From: Dolichospermum sp. LEGE 00240
GTDB lineage: Bacteria; Cyanobacteriota; Cyanobacteriia; Cyanobacteriales; Nostocaceae
Length of the DNA stretch: 64,000 nt
Direction: 5' to 3'
Assembly (NCBI RefSeq): GCF_015207875.1
Contig: NZ_JADEVZ010000007.1
Span: 1-64,000, forward strand
Under the pieces are notes generated by a model, which was given only the letters and a program-made list of their open reading frames with translations, was not told the origin of the DNA and ran no database searches. Below, in pieces: positions 25,934 to 33,666 of the stretch. Both the position numbers and the translations under genes were made by a program. Position 1 is the stretch's first letter. The number at the start of each line of letters is the position of its first letter.

Positions 25934-27535
25934 TTAATCCACCTCCAAAGGACCCAAACCCTGCTGCTGAGAATAAACCTTTAACTCCTCAATTAACAGC
26001 GTATCAATAGAAGCCGTTCTTGCGCCAGCTTCCGCAGCCCAGCGTTTTAAACTAGTAATTTGTTCCTTAGCAATAGCCGCCAAAGGAACAGTTTCCGACA
26101 CCGCCGCTAAAATATCTTCAGTGTTAAAATCCCGCCTATTACCAGCGACTAAACTACCAAAAGCGCGGTGCATACCATCAATAATTACCTGTTGAATTTC
26201 CGCACCGCTAAAATTTTCGCTATGACTTGCAAGTTTCTGTAAATCAAATTCTCGCAGTCGGGAAGGACGGATTTTTTGCAGGTGGACTTTAAAAATATCA
26301 TGGCGTTCTTTTTCCGTAGGTAAATTTAAAAAGAATATTTCATCAAATCGCCCTTTTCTTAATAACTCGGCTGGTAATATTTGCACATTATTAGCAGTAG
26401 CCACCATAAACACCGGACTAGTTTTTTCTTGCATCCAGGTAATGAGTGTACCAAATACCCGGCGCGATGTTCCAGAGTCACCATCTGTACCACTATTAAT
26501 ATTACCAAAAGCCTTATCTACTTCATCCATCCATAATACACAGGGTGATATTGCTTCTGCTAATTGTATCATTTGCCGAATGCGATTTTCACTTTCTCCC
26601 ACTATACCCCCAAATAATCTGCCCACGTCCAAACGTAACAATGGTAAACGCCATTCGTGGGCGATAGTTTTAGCCGATAATGATTTACCTGTGCCTTGGA
26701 TTCCTACTAATAAAACGCCTTTGGGGTTGGGTATTCCATAACGTCTTGCTTCTTCGGTAAAAGCATCTTGACGCATTCTTACCCACTGTTTGAGATTTTC
26801 TAAACCTCCGACGTTTTTTAATGATTCATTGGCGGTGTAAAATTCTAAGATTCCGGTTTGGCGAACTGCTTGTTTTTTCTCTTCTAAAACTCTATCAATA
26901 TCTGTTTCGTTGACTTGTCCTTTGGCTGCTAAAGCGGCGGCTAAAACTCTTCTAATTCTGGCGCGACTTAATCCTTGACAGGCTTTGATTAATTGTTCTT
27001 TTCCTAGTCCGTTTAAGTTAAGTTTTTCGGGGACTATTAATTGCTGAATTAAATAATCAATTTCTTCGATGTTGGGTAAGGGAAAATCAATAACTGTAAC
27101 TTCTTCTTGTAGTTCTGGGGGAATGGTTAATGTATGACTGGTGAGGATGAGGGTTTGGCGTGTGCGTTTGAGTTGACGGGTGAGGTTTTTGATAGCCCGA
27201 ATTACGGGAGCATTTTTTTCTGTTTCGGGGTTTTTGAGGATAAAATGGATGTCTCGCAATACAAATATTGTGGTTGTATTTTCTGGGGTTTTGGTAATTC
27301 TTGATAATGCTCCCATGACTGAACCTTTATCAGTTCCGTTGTCATCCCAACCGGTGACGATATCCCATAATAATAGTTGTCGTGGTGTCTGGGATATTTG
27401 GGTGAGTTGTTGCAGGACTTGTTCTATTGGTTCTTCTTCGACTCCGACTATATATAGTAGGGGATAGCGGGCGCGAAGCATGAGGTCTATTTGTTGGATG
27501 AGTTCTTGATGGGGGTTGATTTTTGGGTTATTCAT
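25934..27535 (-). CDS. ycf46: Ycf46 AAA+ ATPase
   Basis: This 533-residue AAA+ protein has a divergent N-terminal P-loop-like half (YIVGVEEEPIEQVL, LLLWDIVTGW) followed by a full AAA+ module. The module holds Walker A GIQGTGKS, Walker B CVLWMDEVDKAF and the arginine-finger region LLRKGRFDEIFFL. This is the Ycf46 layout. Ycf46 is linked to photosynthesis and carbon-uptake regulation in cyanobacteria, but its mechanism is unclear. It heads the cluster ycf46-ycf35-DUF2997. Confidence 0.92.
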   Translation of the reverse strand: MNNPKINPHQELIQQIDLMLRARYPLLYIVGVEEEPIEQVLQQLTQISQTPRQLLLWDIVTGWDDNGTDKGSVMGALSRITKTPENTTTIFVLRDIHFILKNPETEKNAPVIRAIKNLTRQLKRTRQTLILTSHTLTIPPELQEEVTVIDFPLPNIEEIDYLIQQLIVPEKLNLNGLGKEQLIKACQGLSRARIRRVLAAALAAKGQVNETDIDRVLEEKKQAVRQTGILEFYTANESLKNVGGLENLKQWVRMRQDAFTEEARRYGIPNPKGVLLVGIQGTGKSLSAKTIAHEWRLPLLRLDVGRLFGGIVGESENRIRQMIQLAEAISPCVLWMDEVDKAFGNINSGTDGDSGTSRRVFGTLITWMQEKTSPVFMVATANNVQILPAELLRKGRFDEIFFLNLPTEKERHDIFKVHLQKIRPSRLREFDLQKLASHSENFSGAEIQQVIIDGMHRAFGSLVAGNRRDFNTEDILAAVSETVPLAAIAKEQITSLKRWAAEAGARTASIDTLLIEELKVYSQQQGLGPLEVD

Positions 27536-27696
27536 AAGTTATGTTTATTTATTAATATATATAAAAGCTTAATTATTAAATATATCAAGTTTTTGTTTTT
27601 GTGTCTACGGTTGCTATAATATAAAAATCCTCCCTAATCAAAGTTCGTAATCGCCTAGATTACCAAATAGATTCTATAAATAAAAAATGTAAAAAT

Positions 27697-28479
27697 ATGG
27701 AAGCCAGACAAGAATTCAACAAATACATAGAATTATTAAATAAGTTTAATGAACTAGCAAATAAATTGAAAAGAAAAGAAAGATTTATAACCGCATTATC
27801 TAACTTGAAACTTAAAATTAGTTTTAACTCAGATGGGTTAGTTGATAAAACCGAAATGGAAGGACCAGATAGAGAACTTATAGATGGATTTGTTTTACTA
27901 CTTAGATTTTTCTTTATAACTAATGAAGACACTAGTTTTTTTAAGAAGAAAATAGACACTATTTATTACAAACTACCATTATCAGAAGAATTGAAAGAAC
28001 GCTATAAAATTATAAATTCTGAGCTTAATACTTTCTTAGATTCCGAATCAAAACTTGGTTATTGCGGAAATGATGAACGTGAAATAACTCGTCAAGAAAT
28101 TCATAATTTACTTTATGGTAAAAGTATATACCCATTACCTAATAATGGTGATATTGAATATTTTAGATATTCGTTACCTTTATTTTATGATCAAAGTGAT
28201 AGTACAGATTTGTTGCCTAATAAATTAATAAACAAAGATATATTTGACACATTTATTAACGGTGAATTAGTTCATCAAAACCGTGAAGAAAAGGTACAAA
28301 AATTTAAGGATTGGATGTCAAAAGGTGAATTATGGTCGAATATTCTCTGGTGTGAATTTATCGAAATCATAGTTCAGTTTACCGAGTATGTATTTCAAAT
28401 AGAAGAATTGAATATTCAGGCAATTGAAGAATTAACAATAAATGACAGGACAGATTTATATAATCTTAAATTAGGATAA
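27697..28479 (+). CDS. Unknown protein
   Basis: I do not recognise this 260-residue protein. It is rich in Lys, Glu, Asn and Ile, with helical charged segments (FNELANKLKRKERF; KVQKFKDWMSKGELW) and no signal peptide or membrane helix. Codon use is markedly AT-rich compared with neighbouring housekeeping genes. It lies between ycf46 and the DGR-type target, converging with the latter. Its composition and surroundings suggest recently acquired accessory DNA. Confidence 0.55.
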   Translation: MEARQEFNKYIELLNKFNELANKLKRKERFITALSNLKLKISFNSDGLVDKTEMEGPDRELIDGFVLLLRFFFITNEDTSFFKKKIDTIYYKLPLSEELKERYKIINSELNTFLDSESKLGYCGNDEREITRQEIHNLLYGKSIYPLPNNGDIEYFRYSLPLFYDQSDSTDLLPNKLINKDIFDTFINGELVHQNREEKVQKFKDWMSKGELWSNILWCEFIEIIVQFTEYVFQIEELNIQAIEELTINDRTDLYNLKLG

Positions 28480-28571
28480 AAATGGATATCCTGATTCTGA
28501 CAAAATTTTTTTTCGCTATGCGAAGTAGGTAAGACAAGAAAAAGGCAAGAGGACAAAAGCGCATAGTGCTA
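28480..28571. other. Hairpins downstream of the DGR-type variable region
   Basis: Just past the target gene, on the minus strand, TTCGC-ATA-GCGAA (28512-28524) forms a tight hairpin followed by an A run. GAGGAC at 28576-28581 pairs with GTCCTC at 28549-28554 across a 21-base loop. In known DGRs an initiation sequence followed by a small hairpin directs mutagenic homing. Whether either stem plays that role here is inference. They may also just be the terminator. Confidence 0.35.
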
Positions 28572-28694
28572 CTAAGTCCTCGCCGCACCACTACATACAA
28601 CCCGAAAACCAAAATCGGCGTAATAGTTAACGAGGCTGTCGAAGAGGCGATAAGCAGAACGGCAATTATCAGGATATAAGTAACACGAACCACC
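28572..28694 (-). other. Probable DGR variable region (VR)
   Basis: From GGTGGTTCG at 28694 the codons run TGT TAC TTA TAT, then after fixed Pro-Asp-Asn-Cys-Arg-Ser-Ala come TAT CGC CTC TTC GAC AGC, then CTC GTT AAC TAT TAC GCC GAT TTT. The stretch closes with the fixed GGTTTTCGGGTTGTATG. In DGRs, template AAY codons are diversified at A, leaving NNY codons. All but one of the suspect codons fit (TTA does not). No template repeat or reverse transcriptase lies in the window, so mutagenesis would have to act in trans. Confidence 0.65.
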
Positions 28695-29702
28695 GCGCAG
28701 CAGCTTTCTTTTAGTATTCTTTTCAGTATCTAGCCATTCGCTTCCATCTGTAGGCGCACCTTCATAGTTACTATGCCCATTATCTTGACACCATTCCCAT
28801 ACGTTGCCGTGCATATCATACAACCCAAAATTGTTAGCTACTCCAAAGCTACCTACTTCTGTTGTTTCTTGTTCTTTTCTGTAAATTCCTTTGCGTCCTT
28901 GTCCATAAGTATAATTACCATTATAGTTAGCTAAATCCGTTGTAATCATCTCTCCAAAGTGAAATGGTGTGGTAGTTCCCGCTCTACAAGCATATTCCCA
29001 TTCAGCTTCACTTGGCAGTCTGTAGGGGGTTCCGATTTTTTGGCTTAACTTTTCACAGAAATTAACTGCATCATGCCACTTAACGACTTCAACAGGGTGA
29101 TTACTACCTTTGAAACGAGAAGGGTTAGTTCCCATAATAGCTTGATATTGTGCCTGTGTTACCGGATATTTTCCCATAAAGAAACTAGGAACAGTAACTT
29201 GATGCTGGGGACTTTCATTATCTTTTCTTCCTTCTTCATTTTCTGGTGAACCCATCATAAAAGTACCACCCGGAATTGCAGCCATTTCTAATGTCACACC
29301 ATTACCCAAATCTTCTATAAAATATCTAGCTACACGCGGCTGACGTTGAATAATTTCCCCATCCTTGTTAACTGTAACTACTTCAATCTTTTCTAGTTTT
29401 AACCCTTTAAGATTAGAAATTAAGGCTTGTTTAACCTTGGGTTCTGTTCTATCAATTAATATTAAATAAGCCGTATTTTGAACATCCCAAGATTCATCTT
29501 TTAAACCTGCAATCACCAAATCTAACCCCTGTTCTCCATAATTCAAAACTTGCTGAAGTGCAGCAATTCTCACCTTTGTATCTGGGTTTTTTAACCGTAA
29601 TTTTACCCCTTCAATTCCACCTAAAACGGCTGCACCTTCTAGTGATGGACTATTACCACCAAGCACAGCATCGTATTCTCGCGGTTGTTGTGGATGATTC
29701 AT
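28572..29702 (-). CDS. HEAT-like plus FGE/SUMF1-domain protein, apparent DGR target
   Basis: This 376-residue protein starts at ATG 29702; the longer frame would translate a REP repeat. Residues about 30-105 look like HEAT-type helical repeats (VKLRLKNPDTKVRIAALQQVL). Residues about 130-372 are a formylglycine-generating-enzyme-like C-type lectin fold (IPGGTFMMGSPE, YRLPSEAEWEYACRAGT, YDMHGNVWEW). The end, RGGSCYLYPDNCRSAYR then FGFRVV, is where DGR variable regions sit. Putative variable codons there are almost all NNY. Ligand binding rather than catalysis is the likely role. Confidence 0.88.
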   Translation of the reverse strand: MNHPQQPREYDAVLGGNSPSLEGAAVLGGIEGVKLRLKNPDTKVRIAALQQVLNYGEQGLDLVIAGLKDESWDVQNTAYLILIDRTEPKVKQALISNLKGLKLEKIEVVTVNKDGEIIQRQPRVARYFIEDLGNGVTLEMAAIPGGTFMMGSPENEEGRKDNESPQHQVTVPSFFMGKYPVTQAQYQAIMGTNPSRFKGSNHPVEVVKWHDAVNFCEKLSQKIGTPYRLPSEAEWEYACRAGTTTPFHFGEMITTDLANYNGNYTYGQGRKGIYRKEQETTEVGSFGVANNFGLYDMHGNVWEWCQDNGHSNYEGAPTDGSEWLDTEKNTKRKLLRGGSCYLYPDNCRSAYRLFDSLVNYYADFGFRVVCSGAART

Positions 29703-30194
29703 GATTCGTTCATGGTTGGTTTGATGTATGCTGTATATAAAATAGCATATTATTGTCTGATAGCGTAGCGTGGCGTTAGCCATATCAGGATGTCCAGGAT
29801 TTAAGGATGTACAGGATGTGATTGGATGATTTTTTGTTGTGTGGTGAATGTTGTGGTTGTCTGAATCAGGATGTCCAGGATTTAAGGATGTACAGGATGT
29901 GATTGTTTAATTATTGGTTAGGTGTTGATAATTAGTATGGAGAAAGGTAAATATTTATGAAATTACTGTAATAATCAATACATGATTCACGTCTAGTAAT
30001 CATCAAATAACAATCCTGTAAATCCTCTAATCTTGGTTATCCCGATTCTGACAAAAAATTATAAACTGAGTCATTAATCATCAAATAATCATCCTGTAAA
30101 TCCTATAATCCTGGTTATCCTGATTCAGACAAAAAATTCTAACTTTTTGACTTTTGACTTCCCGAAGGTAGTCCTGATTCTGACAAATAGAAAC
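29703..30194. repeat. Repeat-filled stretch upstream of the DGR target
   Basis: A REP-like palindrome (GCGTAGCGTGGCGTTAGC) is at 29763-29780. The repeat TCAGGATGTCCAGGATTTAA followed by GGATGTACAGGATG occurs at 29785-29824 and 29866-29904. It occurs inverted, as AATCCTGTAAATCCT...CTGGTTATCC, at 30009-30051 and 30090-30135. More copies are at 31096-31134 and 31265-31304. There is no coding signal. Confidence 0.75.
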
Positions 30195-30223
30195 TTGACG
30201 AAATTGAAAATATAGCCTAATAT
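30195..30223 (+). promoter_or_regulatory. Sigma-70 type promoter of the candidate sRNA
   Basis: TTGACG at 30195-30200 and TAATAT at 30218-30223 are separated by exactly 17 bases, close to the consensus. Transcription would begin near 30230. Confidence 0.6.
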
Positions 30224-30229
30224 AAAAAT

Positions 30230-30370
30230 ATAGGATGCAGCAGACATGATTTAGGCGTTGAAAGATAGTCTAAGCATGACATCCCGTTACCTGTATGGTC
30301 GAGGAATTCCGGTAAAGATGTTCTGAATACCAAAAATTGATTTTTGGCGAAGACTCCTCAAGGAGTCTTT
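30230..30370 (+). ncRNA. Candidate small RNA of about 140 nt
   Basis: The segment runs from a near-consensus promoter to a double hairpin. CCAAAAA-TTGA-TTTTTGG is at 30330-30347. AAGACTCC-TCAA-GGAGTCTT at 30350-30369 is followed by TGTTATTT, which resembles an intrinsic terminator. The body contains a 16-codon open frame beginning ATGACATCC at 30277 (MTSRYLYGRGIPVKMF) without a clear Shine-Dalgarno sequence. I do not recognise the RNA as a known cyanobacterial family. The boundaries are estimates. Confidence 0.45.
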
Positions 30371-30375
30371 GTTAT

Positions 30376-30933
30376 TTAAGGATTGGGTAATTTTTTATTA
30401 TTTAATAAGTTTTTGGCTATCACAAAAAAGGGAACTTTTTTGATTTTCCCTATACCATCATATTTAGGGTAGGCGCTTTCTACGTGCAACCTCAGCTTTT
30501 TACTTTCCCGAAATACTGTAAAAACAACAAAATAATCAAATTCAATACCATTGGAATCTAAAATTTTAACGGTTGCAAAGTTTCCATATCCAGCATGACA
30601 TACTAATGTTGTTTTTTCACCCAGTGACTTGATAATACTGGGTAAATGCTTTGATAAATTGTATCTTTCAAAATTGAATGGTCTAGACTCTCTTGGAGCA
30701 TTATACATCAATAAATTTGATTCTTCGCTACTCAGTTCATCCGATTCTTTAGTAAAACAATGTGAGCTATATGTGACGATAAATCTGTATGTGAATGGGT
30801 TATTTTCATCTGTATCATCAGTATATTCAACCCAGTGAACATCAAGATGTGATAAGTCGTAAACTTGACCATTAAATGTGAAATTTCTCCAGTGTTTAAC
30901 CTCCGTTTTGACTGTATTAAAATTTTTACCCAT
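30376..30933 (-). CDS. Unknown protein
   Basis: This 185-residue protein is not recognised. It is soluble, with alternating short strands (YRFIVTYSSHCFTKES; TTLVCHAGYGNFATVKIL; YFVVFTVFRESKKLRLHVESAYP) and no signal peptide. The pattern suggests a small alpha/beta domain. Its stop lies seven bases from the candidate sRNA terminator, which probably serves both strands. It is AT-rich and embedded in repeats, in keeping with accessory origin. Confidence 0.6.
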   Translation of the reverse strand: MGKNFNTVKTEVKHWRNFTFNGQVYDLSHLDVHWVEYTDDTDENNPFTYRFIVTYSSHCFTKESDELSSEESNLLMYNAPRESRPFNFERYNLSKHLPSIIKSLGEKTTLVCHAGYGNFATVKILDSNGIEFDYFVVFTVFRESKKLRLHVESAYPKYDGIGKIKKVPFFVIAKNLLNNKKLPNP

Positions 30934-31330
30934 GAGTTAATATAAGCTGCTATGATTTATACAATAATCTTGTCATCTTAATAGTATAAAAATCACAATG
31001 TCAAGTATTTAAAGTTTACAGGATGTGATTGTTTGATTATTTGTTGTGTGATGAAAGTTGTGGTTGTCTGATAGCGTAGCGTGGCGCAAGCCATATCAGG
31101 ATAACCAGGATTTAAGGATGTACAGGATTTGATTGATTTTTTACCTGATGAAAATAAATGTAATATTCCATCATTCCCAATAGTCGGTTTAAACCGACTT
31201 TAGCTTTTAGACAGGGAATTTATTCCCTGGCTTCCTATTTGGAGATTTTTTGTTGTGCTTGTCTGAATCAGGATAACCAGGATTTCAGGATGTACAGGAT
31301 TGTTATTTGTAGGTTTTCTGTGAATATTTA
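30934..31330. repeat. Repeat-filled stretch
   Basis: This stretch holds a REP-like palindrome at about 31067-31097 (GCGTAGCGTGGCGCAAGCC). Copies of the CAGGATAACCAGGATTT repeat are at 31096-31134 and 31265-31304. A palindromic AGTCGGTTTAAACCGACT with AGGGAATTTATTCCCT, related to the element at 22501, is at about 31170-31235. No gene is seen. Confidence 0.7.
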
Positions 31331-31516
31331 ATGATTATAAATTATGATTCAGAGGAAATTGAAGACGAAATTAAAAGCAAATTGGTTTGGTTAGTACCCG
31401 AACCTTGTTGGGAAGATCATCCCTTTGAGTTCTTACGTGAATTTTTGTCAAAATTAACTCTGATTTCTTCCCAACTTTTTAGCCGATTAGAAATATTGAT
31501 GAATCCAAGTAAGTAG
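31331..31516 (+). CDS. Small hypothetical protein
   Basis: This 61-residue frame (MIINYDSEEIEDEIKSKLVW) has plausible codon use and an acidic N-terminal half, but no strong ribosome site and no family I recognise. It sits after a dispersed repeat. It may be a genuine small gene or a remnant of a longer one. Confidence 0.3.
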   Translation: MIINYDSEEIEDEIKSKLVWLVPEPCWEDHPFEFLREFLSKLTLISSQLFSRLEILMNPSK

Positions 31517-31622
31517 CTTGGCGTTAAAAATTGTTGTTGGGGCAAGGGAACAGGGAACAGGAAGAGAGTTTTGAGTGATTTTACTTTTATTCACATACCT
31601 TTAAATTTTTCTGTTCACCTAC

Positions 31623-32204
31623 TTAATCTCTAACTTGTCTCTTTATTTTCCGATAATCCCAAGGGTCAACAAATTTTTTATCGCTCCAAACCCCAATTTT
31701 TTGCTGTTGGGCTTGTGCTTCGGCTTGTTGTACTATGTCCTTGTCTGGACATTTGCTCAAGTAAGAACGATATACTTTAGCCAATCCTTCTTGTAGTAAA
31801 ACTTGCTGTAAAAATGTGCCATCTTTTAAACGTACTTCGGCAATTTTTCTGCCATAGCGATCGCTATCTGTGATATTTAACTGTACACGATTATCTGTTT
31901 GTTTGATCAGTTCCTCTATCCGTATTTTTGCTTTCATCCCCCAAGCAAACTGATTGACATCTTTAGTAATTTTACTCTTTTTTTCTTTCTGAGAATGGGG
32001 TATTTCTGGAGCATCAATACAAGCAAACCGCACTGTGAACTTTTTACCATCAGCATTTTTCAATACTAATGTATCACCATCACTGACTCTCTCAACTGTA
32101 TCACCTTGATGAGGAAACAGGCGATCGCACGCCATTAAACTCAAGGTAATAGTAGCTATACCCAGCCAGATTAAGCCTTTTTTCACAAATTTATTCATGT
32201 TCAT
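31623..32204 (-). CDS. Thermonuclease-family lipoprotein
   Basis: This 193-residue protein has a signal peptide ending in a lipobox-like LSLMAC (about residue 26). An SNase (OB-fold) domain follows: DTVERVSDGDTLVL, VRFACIDAPEIPHS, DSDRYGRKIAEVRL and LLQEGLAKVYRSY. The key Arg, Asp and Glu positions of the micrococcal-nuclease family are present. It is likely a membrane-tethered, periplasm-facing Ca-dependent nuclease. The start is ATG 32204; alternatives are 32198 and GTG 32225. Confidence 0.88.
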   Translation of the reverse strand: MNMNKFVKKGLIWLGIATITLSLMACDRLFPHQGDTVERVSDGDTLVLKNADGKKFTVRFACIDAPEIPHSQKEKKSKITKDVNQFAWGMKAKIRIEELIKQTDNRVQLNITDSDRYGRKIAEVRLKDGTFLQQVLLQEGLAKVYRSYLSKCPDKDIVQQAEAQAQQQKIGVWSDKKFVDPWDYRKIKRQVRD

Positions 32205-32263
32205 ATAGAAGGTTGGATTAGTCACTGCAACTTACCATTACATACATCAATCTTGATTCTCTT

Positions 32264-32488
32264 ATGAAGATTATGAAACCTATTAAAGACTCTCAAAGCA
32301 ATTCTGTTGATCAAGATATACAGGAATTCCTCAATCAGTTAGAAGATACTATGCCGGATCATGTCATATCAGATATAGATAATTCTACAAACAAAGAAAG
32401 TAATGAACACACTCATACTTTTGATCTAGCTGCTTGGGAAGATGCAATTGCTGATATTGAACAGTATTTAGAGCAAAAAAACAAATAG
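32264..32488 (+). CDS. Small hypothetical acidic protein
   Basis: This 74-residue, strongly acidic protein (FLNQLEDTMPDHVISDID; FDLAAWEDAIADIEQYLEQ) has no recognised domain. The C-terminal helix is amphipathic. It diverges from the nuclease gene 59 bases away. Heptamer repeats of GGAGTTC follow its stop (32489-32511). Confidence 0.45.
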   Translation: MKIMKPIKDSQSNSVDQDIQEFLNQLEDTMPDHVISDIDNSTNKESNEHTHTFDLAAWEDAIADIEQYLEQKNK

Positions 32489-32660
32489 GAGTTCGGAGTT
32501 CGGAGTTCGGAGTCAGAAGAAGGAGGGAGGCAAGAATAAGATTAAATTTGGGAAAGTGAGCGATAAATGAACGGTTTCAACGCTGGTTCTTTGCACCTAA
32601 TTCACCTTTCTAACCCGAAAAATCTTGATTCATTCAGGTTTTCGGCTGATACAGCAAACC

Positions 32661-33443
32661 CTACTGAGAAATTTTCTGTCTTTGAGCTTCATACAACATT
32701 AAAGCAGCAGTGATGCCTACATTCAAGGATTCGACTCCGGGACTGAGGGGAATTTTCACCTGGATATCCCCTAATGCGGCTAAATCTGCTGATAATCCCG
32801 CCCCTTCGTTACCCAATAATATTAAACTAGGTTTACGCCAATCTACTTGCCAATAGGTTAAATCGGCATTAGGTAAGGTAGCTATTACCTGCATACCTGC
32901 TTGCTGACTTTGCCGGACGGTAGTTTGCAAATCTGCACTTACAGCCATATTTAAGCGAAACCATTGTCCAGCAGAAGCCCGTAAAACCTTGGGATTATCT
33001 AAATCTACACTATCTTCACTTAACCACAAACCTGATGCACCTGCGGCTGCGGCTGTGCGAATCATAGTTCCCAAGTTACCAGGATCTTGGACAGTTTCTA
33101 AAGCCAGAACTAAGCCAGTGCAAGGAATTTGTCTTGGTTGTGCTTCTCTTTGAGCAATAGCCACTATACCATCAGGATTGACAGTTGTAGCCATTGCTGC
33201 TAGAACTTCTGGACTGACAATTTCCACCCGATAGCACTGACGACAAATGACTTCCCAGAGTTGGGAATGTGTCTCATGCCATTGTGAGGTACAACATACC
33301 GCATCTAAGGGATAGGAAACCGCACAAGCTTCTTCCAGCAAATGTGTTCCTTCTAATAAAAATAGTTGTTGCTTATTTCTCTCCTTTGTGGAGTGCAACT
33401 TGCGGATTTGTTTAACTAAAGAATTTTGTAAACTTGTGATCAC
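32661..33443 (-). CDS. TrmH/SpoU-family RNA 2'-O-methyltransferase
   Basis: This 260-residue protein has an L30e-like substrate-binding N-terminus (SLVKQIRKLHSTKERNKQQL). The SPOUT knotted core follows with its three motifs: ETVQDPGNLGTMIRTA, LLGNEGAGLS and IPLSPGVESLNVGIT. The family methylates the 2'-OH of rRNA or tRNA riboses with S-adenosylmethionine. The exact target (23S G2251-like or other) cannot be told. The gene stands alone. Confidence 0.92.
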   Translation of the reverse strand: MITSLQNSLVKQIRKLHSTKERNKQQLFLLEGTHLLEEACAVSYPLDAVCCTSQWHETHSQLWEVICRQCYRVEIVSPEVLAAMATTVNPDGIVAIAQREAQPRQIPCTGLVLALETVQDPGNLGTMIRTAAAAGASGLWLSEDSVDLDNPKVLRASAGQWFRLNMAVSADLQTTVRQSQQAGMQVIATLPNADLTYWQVDWRKPSLILLGNEGAGLSADLAALGDIQVKIPLSPGVESLNVGITAALMLYEAQRQKISQ

Positions 33444-33666
33444 AATCTTAGATTTTAAATTTCGGATTTGAGATTAATCCAAAATTGATATACAGAACCC
33501 CGGACTTGAACCCGTTCGTTAATCTCAATCTCCGATTATAGCGTTACTTGTATTGACTCAATTACCAAGTATTTTCGGAAAACTCAGCGATCGCTAGGTA
33601 ACAAATTGGTTTATGCTGTAAATAGTCAAAGTTTAAGAAATATTAAATTCTCTCCCCAGTATACTC

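Noticed and set aside
29703-29783. N-terminal extension of the FGE-like protein
   Set aside because: It runs through a REP palindrome; the ATG at 29702 gives the natural start.
30230-30370. DGR template repeat inside the candidate sRNA
   Set aside because: The segment has no similarity to the variable region and no adenine-rich AAY pattern, so it cannot be the template.
29785-31304. Possible CRISPR array
   Set aside because: Repeat copies are irregularly spaced, occur in both orientations and lack uniform spacers; no cas gene is present.
33490-33530. tRNA-like GGGTTCAAGTCC on the minus strand
   Set aside because: It looks like a T-loop, but the T-stem pairs at only about three of five positions, and no matching acceptor, D or anticodon arm lies upstream. 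At most it is a tRNA scrap.
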